From the NCBI RefSeq assembly GCF_052030545.1, contig NZ_JBPDIH010000013.1:54456-118455 (forward strand): a stretch of 64,000 bases of DNA, read 5' to 3'. Positions 16,599 through 25,673 of the stretch are shown one piece after another. Below the pieces are notes generated by a model that did no database searches, was not told where the DNA came from, and worked only from the letters and a program-made list of their open reading frames with translations. A program made the position numbers and the translations under genes. Origin of the DNA: CANMXU01 sp052030545 (GTDB lineage: Bacteria > Pseudomonadota > Gammaproteobacteria > Enterobacterales > Alteromonadaceae). Positions within the stretch are counted from its first letter, which is position 1; every line of letters begins with the position of its first letter.

Positions 16599-17984
16599 TT
16601 ACATGTTTTTAGCTTTTTCAGCTGCTTCTTCAATAGAACCAACCATGTAGAAAGCTTGCTCTGGTAAATCATCATACTCACCAGCAAGAATACCTTTAAA
16701 GCCACTGATAGTGTCTTTAAGTGATACGTACTTACCAGGTGAACCTGTGAATACTTCAGCAACGAAGAACGGTTGAGATAAGAAACGTTGAATCTTACGT
16801 GCACGGTCTACAGTTTGCTTATCTTCTTCAGAAAGCTCGTCCATACCTAAGATTGCAATGATATCTTTAAGTTCTTTGTAGCGTTGTAGTGTTGATTGAA
16901 CACCACGAGCTGTTTCATAGTGCTCTGCACCTACTACTAATGGATCTAATTGACGCGAAGTTGAGTCAAGTGGATCAATCGCAGGGTAGATACCTTGAGA
17001 CGCGATATCACGGCTAAGTACAACAGTTGCATCTAAGTGAGCAAAGGTTGTTGCAGGTGATGGATCGGTCAAATCATCCGCTGGTACGTATACCGCTTGA
17101 ATTGACGTGATTGAACCTGTCTTAGTTGATGTGATACGTTCTTGAAGTACACCCATTTCTTCAGCAAGTGTAGGTTGGTAACCTACCGCAGAAGGCATAC
17201 GACCTAGAAGTGCTGATACTTCAGTACCCGCAAGTGTATAACGGTAAATGTTATCAACGAAGAAAAGTACATCGCGACCTTCGTCACGGAACTTCTCAGC
17301 CATTGTTAAACCAGTCATCGCAACACGAAGACGGTTTCCTGGAGGCTCGTTCATTTGACCGTAAACAAGCGATACTTTATCAAGTACGTTTGAATCGTTC
17401 ATTTCATGGTAGAAATCGTTACCTTCACGAGTACGCTCACCTACACCAGCAAATACTGAGTAGCCGCTATGCTCGATCGCGATGTTACGAATAAGTTCCA
17501 TCATGTTAACGGTTTTACCAACACCAGCACCACCGAATAAACCAACTTTACCACCCTTAGCGAATGGACATACTAAGTCGATTACTTTGATACCAGTTTC
17601 AAGAAGTTCATTAGACATCGCTTGCTCAGCATATGCTGGCGCTTCACGGTGAATTGCCCACTTCTCTTCTTCGCCGATTGGGCCAGCTTCATCGATAGGC
17701 TCACCCAATACGTTCATAATACGACCCAAAGTTGCAGTACCTACTGGAACTTGGATGTTATTACCTGTGTTTTCTACGTTCAGACCACGACGCAAACCGT
17801 CAGATGAACCCATAGCAATGGCACGAACTACGCCACCACCTAGTTGCTGTTGTACTTCTAGTACTAAACCAGCAAGATCACCTTCAGTTACATTTAATGC
17901 GTCATATACCTGAGGTACAGCATCTTGTGGGAATTCTACATCCACAACTGCGCCAATGATTTGGACGACTTTACCTGTACTCAT
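16599..17984 (-). CDS. atpD: ATP synthase F1 beta subunit
   Basis: Catalytic subunit of F1, 461 residues. The Walker A motif is GGAGVGKTVNMMEL, and the DELSEED-region equivalent reads DELSEEDKQ, which contacts the gamma subunit. ALLGRMPSAVGYQPTLAEE is the conserved nucleotide-site region. It is the expected length and lies between atpG and atpC. Codon use suggests high expression. Confidence 0.98.
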   Translation of the reverse strand: MSTGKVVQIIGAVVDVEFPQDAVPQVYDALNVTEGDLAGLVLEVQQQLGGGVVRAIAMGSSDGLRRGLNVENTGNNIQVPVGTATLGRIMNVLGEPIDEAGPIGEEEKWAIHREAPAYAEQAMSNELLETGIKVIDLVCPFAKGGKVGLFGGAGVGKTVNMMELIRNIAIEHSGYSVFAGVGERTREGNDFYHEMNDSNVLDKVSLVYGQMNEPPGNRLRVAMTGLTMAEKFRDEGRDVLFFVDNIYRYTLAGTEVSALLGRMPSAVGYQPTLAEEMGVLQERITSTKTGSITSIQAVYVPADDLTDPSPATTFAHLDATVVLSRDIASQGIYPAIDPLDSTSRQLDPLVVGAEHYETARGVQSTLQRYKELKDIIAILGMDELSEEDKQTVDRARKIQRFLSQPFFVAEVFTGSPGKYVSLKDTISGFKGILAGEYDDLPEQAFYMVGSIEEAAEKAKNM

Positions 17985-18028
17985 GTTTAATCCTCTAATC
18001 TTGTGCTCTTAAAGTTAAGAACCTTTGC

Positions 18029-18889
18029 TTATACCGCTGCTGCGCCGGCACAAATTTCACTCAATTCTTGAGTAATACTTGCTTGACGAGCTTTGTTATA
18101 TACCAATTGTAAATCATCGATTAAGTCACCCGCGTTATCTGTTGCAGCTTTCATTGCAACCATACGAGCAGCTTGTTCACATGCGAGATTTTCAACTACA
18201 CCTTGATATACTTGAGACTCTGTATAACGAACTAATAACTGTTCAAGCAATGCTTGAGCGTCTGGTTCGTATAAGTAATCCCAGCGATGCTTAATTGCGT
18301 CATCATCTGACTTAGGCAAAGGTAAAAGTTGATCGATTGTCGGTTGTTGCGTCATTGTATTTACAAACTTGTTGTAAACGATGAACAACTTATCTATCTC
18401 ACCATTATCGTAGGCATCTAGCATTACTTTCACACTACCAACTAAGTCAGTAAGTGAAGGGCTATCACCTAAACCAGAAACTTGTGAAACGACTTTAGCG
18501 CCCATGTTGTTGAAAAAGGCAGTGGCTTTTGAACCCACTACGGCTAAATCAACTTCAGCGCCTTCTGATTGCCATTTACCGGCATCAGCAAGTACTTGTT
18601 TAAATAAGTTAATATTTAAACCACCACACAAACCTCGGTCTGTTGAGACAACGATATAACCTACGCGCTTAACTTCACGTTCTTCCATATAAGGATGACG
18701 ATATTCTAAGTTACCAAGCGCGATGTGACCGATCACATTTCGCATATTTTCAGCGTATGGGCGAGATGCAGCCATGCTATCTTGCGCTCTGCGCATTTTA
18801 CTAGCTGCAACCATTTCCATCGCGCTGGTGATCTTCTGTGTATTTTGTACACTTCCGATCTTTGATTTAATCTCTTTACCACCAGCCAT
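18029..18889 (-). CDS. atpG: ATP synthase F1 gamma subunit
   Basis: Rotating central shaft of F1, 286 residues. The N-terminus MAGGKEIKSKIGSVQNTQKI and the C-terminal helix ending YNKARQASITQELSEIC are the conserved ends that form the coiled coil inside the alpha3beta3 ring. Standard place between atpA and atpD. Confidence 0.98.
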   Translation of the reverse strand: MAGGKEIKSKIGSVQNTQKITSAMEMVAASKMRRAQDSMAASRPYAENMRNVIGHIALGNLEYRHPYMEEREVKRVGYIVVSTDRGLCGGLNINLFKQVLADAGKWQSEGAEVDLAVVGSKATAFFNNMGAKVVSQVSGLGDSPSLTDLVGSVKVMLDAYDNGEIDKLFIVYNKFVNTMTQQPTIDQLLPLPKSDDDAIKHRWDYLYEPDAQALLEQLLVRYTESQVYQGVVENLACEQAARMVAMKAATDNAGDLIDDLQLVYNKARQASITQELSEICAGAAAV

Positions 18890-18918
18890 GACTAATTCTC
18901 CGCGAAAAGGTTAACTAA

Positions 18919-20460
18919 TTACCAAGTTTGGGTAGCTTTGAAAGCTTCAATCGCTTTAGCTAAACCAGACTCGATATCTTTGTTATAGTCACCCTTTTCG
19001 TTGATAGTAGCCATCAACTCAGCGTGGTCATTGTTTACGTATGAACGTAATGCGTCTTCAAAATCAACAACTTTGTTGATCTCAACATCGTTTAAGTAGC
19101 CTTTTTCAGCGGCAAATAACGATACTGCAGTTTCAGCAATTGACAATGGGCTGTATTGCTTTTGCTTCATCAATTCTGTTACACGTTGACCATGCTCTAA
19201 TTGAGCACGAGTTGCATCGTCTAAGTCAGAAGCGAATTGAGCGAAAGCGGCAAGCTCTGCATATTGAGCTAATGCTAAACGGATACCACCACCAAGTTTC
19301 TTGATGATTTTCGTTTGAGCAGCACCACCAACACGAGATACAGAAATACCAGCGTTAACCGCAGGACGAATACCTGAGTTAAATAGGTTAGATTCTAAGA
19401 AGATCTGACCATCGGTAATTGAGATTACGTTAGTTGGTACGAAAGCAGATACGTCACCCGCTTGCGTTTCGATGATAGGTAATGCAGTTAATGAACCTGT
19501 TTTACCTTTAACTTCACCGTTAGTGAATTTCTCAACATAGTCTTCGTTTACACGAGCAGCACGCTCTAGTAGACGACTGTGAAGATAGAAAACGTCACCT
19601 GGGTATGCTTCACGGCCTGGCGGACGACGTAAAAGTAATGAGATTTGACGGTAAGCAACAGCTTGCTTAGATAAATCATCATATACGATTAGTGCATCTT
19701 CACCGCGGTCACGGAAGTATTCACCCATAGTACAACCAGAGTAAGCTGATAAGTACTGTAATGCAGCAGCTTCAGAAGCAGAAGCAACAACAACGATAGT
19801 ATTATCTAACGCGCCGTGCTCTTCTAATGAACGAACTAAGTTCGCAACAGTAGAAGCTTTCTGACCGATTGCTACGTATACACACTTAATGCCAGTGTTT
19901 TTCTGGTTAATAATTGCGTCTAGTGCGATCGCTGATTTACCGATTTGACGGTCACCGATGATAAGTTCACGTTGACCACGACCGATTGGAATCATTGAGT
20001 CAATTGATTTGATACCAGTTTGAACTGGCTCATCAACTGATTTACGATCGATAACACCTGGTGCTACAACTTCAACTGGTGCGAAACCATCGTTGTCGAT
20101 TGGGCCTTTGCCATCAATCGGCTCACCTAGAGTGTTTACTACGCGGCCTAATAAGCCACGACCTACTGGTACTTCCAAAATACGGCCAGTACCTTTAACT
20201 TTTACGCCTTCAGCTAGATCCGCATATGGACCCATAACTACCGCACCTACCGAATCACGGTCAAGGTTCAACGCGATAGCGAAGCGGTTGCCAGGAAGTT
20301 CGATCATTTCACCTTGCATTACATCGGCAAGGCCATGGATACGAATGATACCGTCTGTTACAGAAACGATAGTACCTTCGTTACGAGCTTCACTAACTAC
20401 GTCAAACTGTTCAATACGATTCTTGATCAGTTCAGCGATTTCAGTGGAATTCAGTTGCAT
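18919..20460 (-). CDS. atpA: ATP synthase F1 alpha subunit
   Basis: Non-catalytic nucleotide-binding subunit of F1, 513 residues. The P-loop reads GDRQIGKSAIALD, with I and S in place of the T and T of E. coli GDRQTGKT; such changes are tolerated in the family. The C-terminus ends AIEAFKATQTW as usual. It lies 13 bases after atpH. Complete. Confidence 0.98.
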   Translation of the reverse strand: MQLNSTEIAELIKNRIEQFDVVSEARNEGTIVSVTDGIIRIHGLADVMQGEMIELPGNRFAIALNLDRDSVGAVVMGPYADLAEGVKVKGTGRILEVPVGRGLLGRVVNTLGEPIDGKGPIDNDGFAPVEVVAPGVIDRKSVDEPVQTGIKSIDSMIPIGRGQRELIIGDRQIGKSAIALDAIINQKNTGIKCVYVAIGQKASTVANLVRSLEEHGALDNTIVVVASASEAAALQYLSAYSGCTMGEYFRDRGEDALIVYDDLSKQAVAYRQISLLLRRPPGREAYPGDVFYLHSRLLERAARVNEDYVEKFTNGEVKGKTGSLTALPIIETQAGDVSAFVPTNVISITDGQIFLESNLFNSGIRPAVNAGISVSRVGGAAQTKIIKKLGGGIRLALAQYAELAAFAQFASDLDDATRAQLEHGQRVTELMKQKQYSPLSIAETAVSLFAAEKGYLNDVEINKVVDFEDALRSYVNNDHAELMATINEKGDYNKDIESGLAKAIEAFKATQTW

Positions 20461-20473
20461 GCTCTGTTCCCCG

Positions 20474-21007
20474 TTAAGATTGCATTGTTGTTGCTAAGCG
20501 GTTCAATTTACCTCGTACTGAACCATCTATTACCATGTCACCAGCTTTGATTACTAAGCCAGAAACGACGTTTGCGTCTACAACACAATTGAGCTTTACT
20601 TTTCGAGCCAAACGCTTTTCAAGCGCGGCGCTTAATGTAGTTACTTGTTCCGCTGCTAATTCAACAGCAGACGTTACATCCACAGCAATTTCTTTCTCAT
20701 ATTCAGCTTTTAATTGGCTAAATTGAGCAAGAACTTGTGGTAGCACCAACAAACGTTGATTTTCAGCCATTACTTTAACTAAGTTTTGGCCATTGCTGTC
20801 GAGTTGATCTTCACAAACTTTTAAGAAAAGGTCTGTGGCTTGTTCAACTGACGCACCACCTGAAAGGTAGTTAGTCATGGTTTCATTTTCAGAAACCTCT
20901 GCAGCAAATACTAACATTGATAACCAGTTATCAACGGCATTTGCTTCAACAGCAAAATCAAACGCTGCTTTAGCGTAGGGACGAGCGACGGTTGTCAATT
21001 CAGACAT
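20474..21007 (-). CDS. atpH: ATP synthase F1 delta subunit
   Basis: Peripheral-stalk connector between F1 and the b subunits, 177 residues as expected. The N-terminal helical bundle begins MSELTTVARPYAKAAFDFA, and the C-terminal domain has GLVIKAGDMVIDGSVRGKLNRL, a family hallmark. Lies in order between atpF and atpA with short gaps. Confidence 0.97.
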   Translation of the reverse strand: MSELTTVARPYAKAAFDFAVEANAVDNWLSMLVFAAEVSENETMTNYLSGGASVEQATDLFLKVCEDQLDSNGQNLVKVMAENQRLLVLPQVLAQFSQLKAEYEKEIAVDVTSAVELAAEQVTTLSAALEKRLARKVKLNCVVDANVVSGLVIKAGDMVIDGSVRGKLNRLATTMQS

Positions 21008-21021
21008 AGCTCTATTCCCTC

Positions 21022-21492
21022 TTAAAGTTCAGCTACAAGTTTATCTAAAATGTCGCTATGTGCAGCGGCATCAATTGAACGCTCAAGAATTTTCTCGGCA
21101 CCAGCTACCGCAAGAACAGCCACTTGTTGGCGTAATTCTTCTTTAGCTTGGTTACGTTCAGTCTCTATTTCTGCATGGCCAGCAGCGATGATTTTCGCCT
21201 TCTCTGCTTGCGCTTTTTCTGCAGCTTCTTCAACAATTTGCGTTTCACGCTTTTTAGCAGCTTCTACAATTTCAGCTGCTTGCGCTTTCGCTTCTTTAAG
21301 TTGAGCCGTGGCTTTTTCTTGAGCAAGCTCAAGATCTTTAGCAGCACGGTCAGAAGCCGCAAGTCCGTCAGCAATAGTTGCTTGACGAGCTTCGATGGCG
21401 CCAATAATTGGTGGCCATACGTACTTCATGCAAAAAATTACGAATACAACAAATGCAATTAATTCACCAAAAAGGGTCACATTAATATTCAT
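21022..21492 (-). CDS. atpF: ATP synthase F0 subunit b
   Basis: Peripheral-stalk membrane protein, 156 residues. One N-terminal transmembrane helix (LFGELIAFVVFVIFCMKYVW) is followed by a long Ala/Glu/Lys-rich coiled coil and a C-terminal delta-binding end. Exactly the E. coli length. Standard operon position after atpE. Confidence 0.97.
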   Translation of the reverse strand: MNINVTLFGELIAFVVFVIFCMKYVWPPIIGAIEARQATIADGLAASDRAAKDLELAQEKATAQLKEAKAQAAEIVEAAKKRETQIVEEAAEKAQAEKAKIIAAGHAEIETERNQAKEELRQQVAVLAVAGAEKILERSIDAAAHSDILDKLVAEL

Positions 21493-21540
21493 TTTTGTAT
21501 CTCCTATTCAAATTCGCGGTTAAAAAACAACTTAAAAAAA

Positions 21541-21762
21541 TTAAGCACCAACTGCGAATAATAGGTATAAGCCGATAGCAACACCGATCATCGCGATAGC
21601 ATCGATAAGACCCGCTACGATGAACATTTTCACTTGTAATTGAGGTGCTAATTCTGGTTGACGAGCAGCAGATTCTAGGAATTTGCCACCAAGTAGACCG
21701 AAACCAATCGCAGTACCAAGAGCACCTAGACCGATTAATAAAGCAACAGCGATATATAACAT
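21541..21762 (-). CDS. atpE: ATP synthase F0 subunit c
   Basis: Proton-carrying rotor subunit, 73 residues forming two membrane helices. The polar loop ARQPE (33-37) contacts gamma/epsilon. The proton-binding carboxylate is D54 in GLIDAIAMIG. No Na+-type ligand signature is evident, so proton coupling is expected. The N-terminus is a few residues shorter than in E. coli. GGAGA before the ATG supports this start. Confidence 0.96.
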   Translation of the reverse strand: MLYIAVALLIGLGALGTAIGFGLLGGKFLESAARQPELAPQLQVKMFIVAGLIDAIAMIGVAIGLYLLFAVGA

Positions 21763-21814
21763 ATTTATCTCCGATTATTTAAAGTTATAAAGTTAAAAAT
21801 TTAAGGTTAAAAAA

Positions 21815-22585
21815 TTAATGATCTTCGTGAGCGAGACTCAAATATAGAATCGTTAGCATCATAAAGATAAACGCTTGTAATGGGATAACCAGCAAGTGGA
21901 ACGCTGCCCATAAAAAGTGTACTGGCAACTGGAATAAACCAATTGTCGCAATCAGTAAGAATATCAACTCACCTGCATATAAGTTACCGAACAAACGTAA
22001 GGCAAGTGACAACGGACGAGCTAATAAGGTAACCATTTCAAGAATAAAGTTAACTGGGTATAAAGACCAGTGACCGAAAGGCTGTGTGGTAAGTTCTTTA
22101 ATGAAACCGCCAATGCCTTTAACTTTAATTGAATAGTAAATAATAAGAATAAATACACCTAACGCTAGTGCGAAAGTCATATTTGGATCGGTTGTTGGTA
22201 CAGCTTTCATGTAGTCAACACCCATTAATGAGAAGATTTTAGGAATTAAATCAACCGGTACCCAATCCATTGCGTTCATTAGTAATACCCATACAAAAAT
22301 GGTTAACGCTAATGGTGCGATTACTGGGTTATTGCCATGGAAAGTACTTTTGACACTATCATCAACAAACTCGACGATCATCTCAACTGCACATTGCAAT
22401 TTACCTGGAACACCCGTTTCTGCTTTTTTCGCCACAGAACGGAAAATGGTTAAAAAGACTAAGCCTAAAAATATTGACCATCCTAGCGTATCTATGTGTA
22501 AAGCCCAAAAGCCTTCGCCCACAGTCAGATTATGCAAGTGATGTTTAATATATTCTTGGCTGGTTAATTCAGCACCTGAAGCCAT
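21815..22585 (-). CDS. atpB: ATP synthase F0 subunit a
   Basis: Stator channel subunit, 256 residues and several membrane helices. The essential arginine is in LSLALRLFGNLYAGE. The C-terminal segment AFIFMMLTILYLSLAHEDH is family-typical. It works with the c ring to pass protons. It lies between atpI and atpE. Confidence 0.97.
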   Translation of the reverse strand: MASGAELTSQEYIKHHLHNLTVGEGFWALHIDTLGWSIFLGLVFLTIFRSVAKKAETGVPGKLQCAVEMIVEFVDDSVKSTFHGNNPVIAPLALTIFVWVLLMNAMDWVPVDLIPKIFSLMGVDYMKAVPTTDPNMTFALALGVFILIIYYSIKVKGIGGFIKELTTQPFGHWSLYPVNFILEMVTLLARPLSLALRLFGNLYAGELIFLLIATIGLFQLPVHFLWAAFHLLVIPLQAFIFMMLTILYLSLAHEDH

Positions 22586-22609
22586 ATTAATTATCCTAAT
22601 GATTAAAGT

Positions 22610-23002
22610 TTAAATTTTTATAAAAAATGGTGTTAATAACGGCAATGCCATTACCAAGCAAAACATTCCAAAAAATGGCAGTGGCACTATGACTAAAAAC
22701 TTAAATGCCAAGGCAAATAATAGTGCGGCTAACGCCATTTTTAATTTTACGCCGCTAAAAAAGGACTCAACCACTAATTTAGACGACTTAGCCCCTGCAT
22801 ATTTAAATGCTTTATAGGCAAATACAATATTGGGGATTATACCAATAGCGCCACCAGCCAATGCTGAAACCGCGTAGGTTAACCCCCAACAAAAATACGT
22901 TACTAATACACATATGCTTACGACGGAAATAGAGAAACCTATTTGGTAATAGGCAAACTTTCTACCGGTTTTTGTTAATGGGTTACTGGTTAAAAAATTC
23001 AC
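22610..23002 (-). CDS. atpI: ATP synthase assembly protein I
   Basis: Small inner-membrane protein of about 130 residues with four hydrophobic segments. It assists c-ring assembly in other bacteria and always opens gamma-proteobacterial atp operons. The GTG at 23002 (MNFLTSNP) is chosen because GGAG lies 6 bases before it; the TTG further upstream overlaps that ribosome binding site. Sequence is weakly conserved, so identity rests partly on position. Confidence 0.88.
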   Translation of the reverse strand: MNFLTSNPLTKTGRKFAYYQIGFSISVVSICVLVTYFCWGLTYAVSALAGGAIGIIPNIVFAYKAFKYAGAKSSKLVVESFFSGVKLKMALAALLFALAFKFLVIVPLPFFGMFCLVMALPLLTPFFIKI

Positions 23003-23079
23003 CCTAAACTCCAACGAAAGTTTTCGTAATACACATGCTTTATTTAAAGTAAAAACTTCAATATCAAAAAGTCAGCGCA

Positions 23080-23107
23080 AGTATACTGATTTATGTCACT
23101 AATGCAA
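23080..23107 (-). promoter_or_regulatory. Probable atp operon promoter
   Basis: On the minus strand TTGCAT (23107-23102), 16 bases, TATACT (23085-23080), with about 78 bases of leader to the atpI start. The spacer holds GTGACATAAATCA, a 13-mer also found in the CRP/FNR-like site upstream of the second ompW gene. Confidence 0.55.
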
Positions 23108-23265
23108 CAAAATAGGGCACTGGTCGCGCCAATATAATACGAAAGTTTGCGACATTTATTACCAATTTACCGAGTGGTTAGGCAGTCTATGATATTAAAT
23201 TTATTTTAGTTATTTTTATTATGCATTTGTAGAAAAAAAACAGAATGCTAAAGATTCAATATTAT

Positions 23266-23291
23266 CGGCGGCTAATTGAAAAATAACCGCC
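23266..23291 (-). terminator. Weak hairpin after parB
   Basis: GGCGGCTAA and a following TAACCGCC can form a GC-rich stem 15 bases past the parB stop, but no T run follows on the minus strand. It is a possible terminator only. Confidence 0.35.
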
Positions 23292-23305
23292 TTATAAATC
23301 AAAGC

Positions 23306-24193
23306 TTAAAAAGAATTAAAACGAGATACTATACCGTCAAGTTCATCAAGGTTAGTGTATGAGATCACCAATTTTCCTTTACCTTTTTTGTTATGACTTA
23401 TGGTGACTTGCGAGCCAAACTTTTCTGATAAATTTTGTTCTAGTACTTTAGTATTAGGGTCAACTTCTTTAACTTTTTTCTCTTGCTCAGGTTCTTGAAC
23501 TTTTTTAATTAACGCTTCGGTTTCACGCACGGTTAATTCTTTAGCAGCAACAATACGCGCCGTGGTATTTTGCAAGTCATCTTCAAGTGCTAACAGGGCA
23601 CGCGCATGGCCCATTTCAATATCGCCATGCTCAAGCAAGGTTTTCACTTCATCGTTTAAATTATTTAACCGTAATAGGTTGGTTACCGTTGTTCTTGATT
23701 TACCTACTGCTTGTGCCACTTCTTGATGAGTTAATTCAAATTCTGTTAATAAACGATCTAGTGCAATGGCTTCTTCCATGGCATTTAAGTCTTCACGTTG
23801 AATATTTTCAATTAAGGCGATGGCAACGGCAGCTTCGTCAGGTACGTTTTTAACTAAACAAGGAACGGTATCAATTTCCGCTATTTGCGCAGCACGCCAA
23901 CGGCGTTCACCGGCAATGATTTCAAAACGTCCATTTTCAATACTGCGAACAACAATTGGCTGAATAATGCCTTGTGAGCGAATCGAATTTGATAAATCTT
24001 CTAACGCGTCAGCCGACATATCTTTACGTGGCTGGTATTTGCCCGGTTCAAGCAAGTCGATAGGTAAGTTTTGTAACTCGCTTTGTGAGTCTGCAGTTGC
24101 TTCTTGTGCTGTGTCATTTGTTGGTGCTGATGGAGCAGAAGTTAATAAGGCATCAAGACCTCGACCTAACCCTCTTTTTTTAGACGGACTCAT
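23306..24193 (-). CDS. parB: Chromosome-partitioning protein ParB
   Basis: Centromere-binding CTP-dependent clamp, 295 residues. The N-terminus KKRGLGRGLDALL contacts ParA. The ParB/Srx box appears as IIAGERRWRAAQIA, and the helix-turn-helix is around THQEVAQAVGKSRTTVTNLLRL. A C-terminal dimer domain follows. It lies 14 bases after parA. Its target is the parS sequence, and two consensus copies lie about 12 kb away inside recF. Confidence 0.97.
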   Translation of the reverse strand: MSPSKKRGLGRGLDALLTSAPSAPTNDTAQEATADSQSELQNLPIDLLEPGKYQPRKDMSADALEDLSNSIRSQGIIQPIVVRSIENGRFEIIAGERRWRAAQIAEIDTVPCLVKNVPDEAAVAIALIENIQREDLNAMEEAIALDRLLTEFELTHQEVAQAVGKSRTTVTNLLRLNNLNDEVKTLLEHGDIEMGHARALLALEDDLQNTTARIVAAKELTVRETEALIKKVQEPEQEKKVKEVDPNTKVLEQNLSEKFGSQVTISHNKKGKGKLVISYTNLDELDGIVSRFNSF

Positions 24194-24207
24194 AATATTC
24201 CTTGCGC

Positions 24208-25002
24208 TTACTCAGTAATTTTCTGTTTAGATGGGGTTTGCTCGCTACGACGTAATATTTCACCGGCTAACGCTAAATACGCTTTGGCGCCTGTAGATGA
24301 TTTGTCGTAATACATGGCCGGAGCGCCAAAACTAGGAGCTTCTGCCAAACGAACATTTCTTGGAATGACTGTTCGATAGACTTTATCACCAAAATGACGT
24401 TTTAATTGTTCTGATACATCGTTAGCCAACCTATTTCGCGGATCGTACATGGTACGTAAAATACCTTCAATATGTAGATCGCTATTCACTACCGACGTTA
24501 GTTTAGAAATGGTATCCATTAATGCGGTTAATCCTTCAAGCGCATAATATTCACACTGCATTGGCACTAAGACAGAATCTGCAGCGGTCATTGCATTCAC
24601 TGTTAACATGTTTAGTGACGGCGGGCAGTCAATAATAATAAAGTCGTATTTATTTTTAACCGGTGCTAAGGCTGTTTTTAACCGTTGTTCGCGAGCAAAA
24701 ACTTCCATTAATTTAATTTCGGCAGCGGTTACATCGGTATTGGCAGCGATAAGGTCATAAATACCCGAAGTTTCTTTGCAAACAACCTCGTCAAATGGCT
24801 TTTCTTCAATCAGTAATTCATAACAAGTGCCATGAACTTCATATTTGTCGATGCCACTGCCCATGGTTGCATTGCCTTGTGGATCTAAATCAATCAGCAA
24901 TATTTTTCGTTTGGTTGCTGCCAATGATGCAGCTAGATTAACCGAAGTGGTGGTTTTACCGACACCACCTTTTTGATTTGCAACCGCAATGATTTTTCCC
25001 AC
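24208..25002 (-). CDS. parA: Chromosome-partitioning ATPase ParA (Soj type)
   Basis: A 264-residue deviant Walker ATPase that binds DNA non-specifically and moves ParB-parS complexes. The motif KGGVGKTTTSVNLA (about 11-24) and DLDPQGNATMG are intact, as is the IIDCPPSLNMLT loop. No N-terminal DNA-binding extension is present, so it is a chromosomal Soj and not a plasmid ParA. It lies in the conserved order mnmG-rsmG-parA-parB. Confidence 0.97.
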   Translation of the reverse strand: MGKIIAVANQKGGVGKTTTSVNLAASLAATKRKILLIDLDPQGNATMGSGIDKYEVHGTCYELLIEEKPFDEVVCKETSGIYDLIAANTDVTAAEIKLMEVFAREQRLKTALAPVKNKYDFIIIDCPPSLNMLTVNAMTAADSVLVPMQCEYYALEGLTALMDTISKLTSVVNSDLHIEGILRTMYDPRNRLANDVSEQLKRHFGDKVYRTVIPRNVRLAEAPSFGAPAMYYDKSSTGAKAYLALAGEILRRSEQTPSKQKITE

Positions 25003-25028
25003 AATAACCTCTAATGCTATTATTTTTA

Positions 25029-25655
25029 TTAGACTTTTTTCAATTCAATTAAGTGGCGTTCACCAGCTAATTGAGGCACTGAAATTTCATAACTTGTCAC
25101 CAGTTTAATATTTTCTGGCAAGAGTGCAATTTCATCTTGAGGATATTGGCCTTTTAATGCAAAAAAACGGCCTTGTTCGTTCGAAATTAAGTGTTGGCAC
25201 CAAGTAACCATATCATTTAACGAAGCAAAAGCACGACTTAATACTCCATCAAACGGTTGTTCTGGTTGATATTTTTCTACGCGAGATAATACCGGTGTTA
25301 CATTTTTTAGTTTTAATTGAAAAACTACTTGGCGTAAAAAGGTAATGCGCTTGCCTAAACTGTCTAACAAGACAAAATCGAGCTCAGGAAATAAAATCGC
25401 CAAGGGAATGCCCGGTAAACCTGGACCCGTTCCAACATCAATAAAGTGTTGACCTTCAAGTACCTTACCTACCATTAGGCTGTCCATAATATGTTTAACT
25501 AACATATCTTTAGGTTCACGAACAGAAGTAAGATTATACGCTTTGTTCCACTTATTCAGCATTTCAACATACTGAATAAGTAGCGCTATTTGCTCATCGG
25601 TCACTGATAAATCAGCGTCTTGAATTAAAGATTCAAGTTGAGTTTGTAAGGTCAT
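25029..25655 (-). CDS. rsmG: 16S rRNA (guanine-527-N7)-methyltransferase
   Basis: SAM-dependent methyltransferase acting on 16S rRNA G527, 208 residues. The SAM motif is FIDVGTGPGLPGIPLAI; the substrate-side motif is LSRAFASLNDMVTWC. It is the standard length and follows mnmG by 18 bases. Confidence 0.97.
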   Translation of the reverse strand: MTLQTQLESLIQDADLSVTDEQIALLIQYVEMLNKWNKAYNLTSVREPKDMLVKHIMDSLMVGKVLEGQHFIDVGTGPGLPGIPLAILFPELDFVLLDSLGKRITFLRQVVFQLKLKNVTPVLSRVEKYQPEQPFDGVLSRAFASLNDMVTWCQHLISNEQGRFFALKGQYPQDEIALLPENIKLVTSYEISVPQLAGERHLIELKKV

Positions 25656-25673
25656 TAATTGTATCGTCGTGGT

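Noticed and set aside
18919..20460. Broken P-loop in atpA (GDRQIGKS)
   Set aside because: The key Gly, Lys and hydroxyl residue are kept; this is a tolerated variant and the rest of the protein is intact.
20093..20497. Antisense open frame over atpA
   Set aside because: Mirror of the conserved atpA codons on the other strand, with no ribosome binding site or family match.
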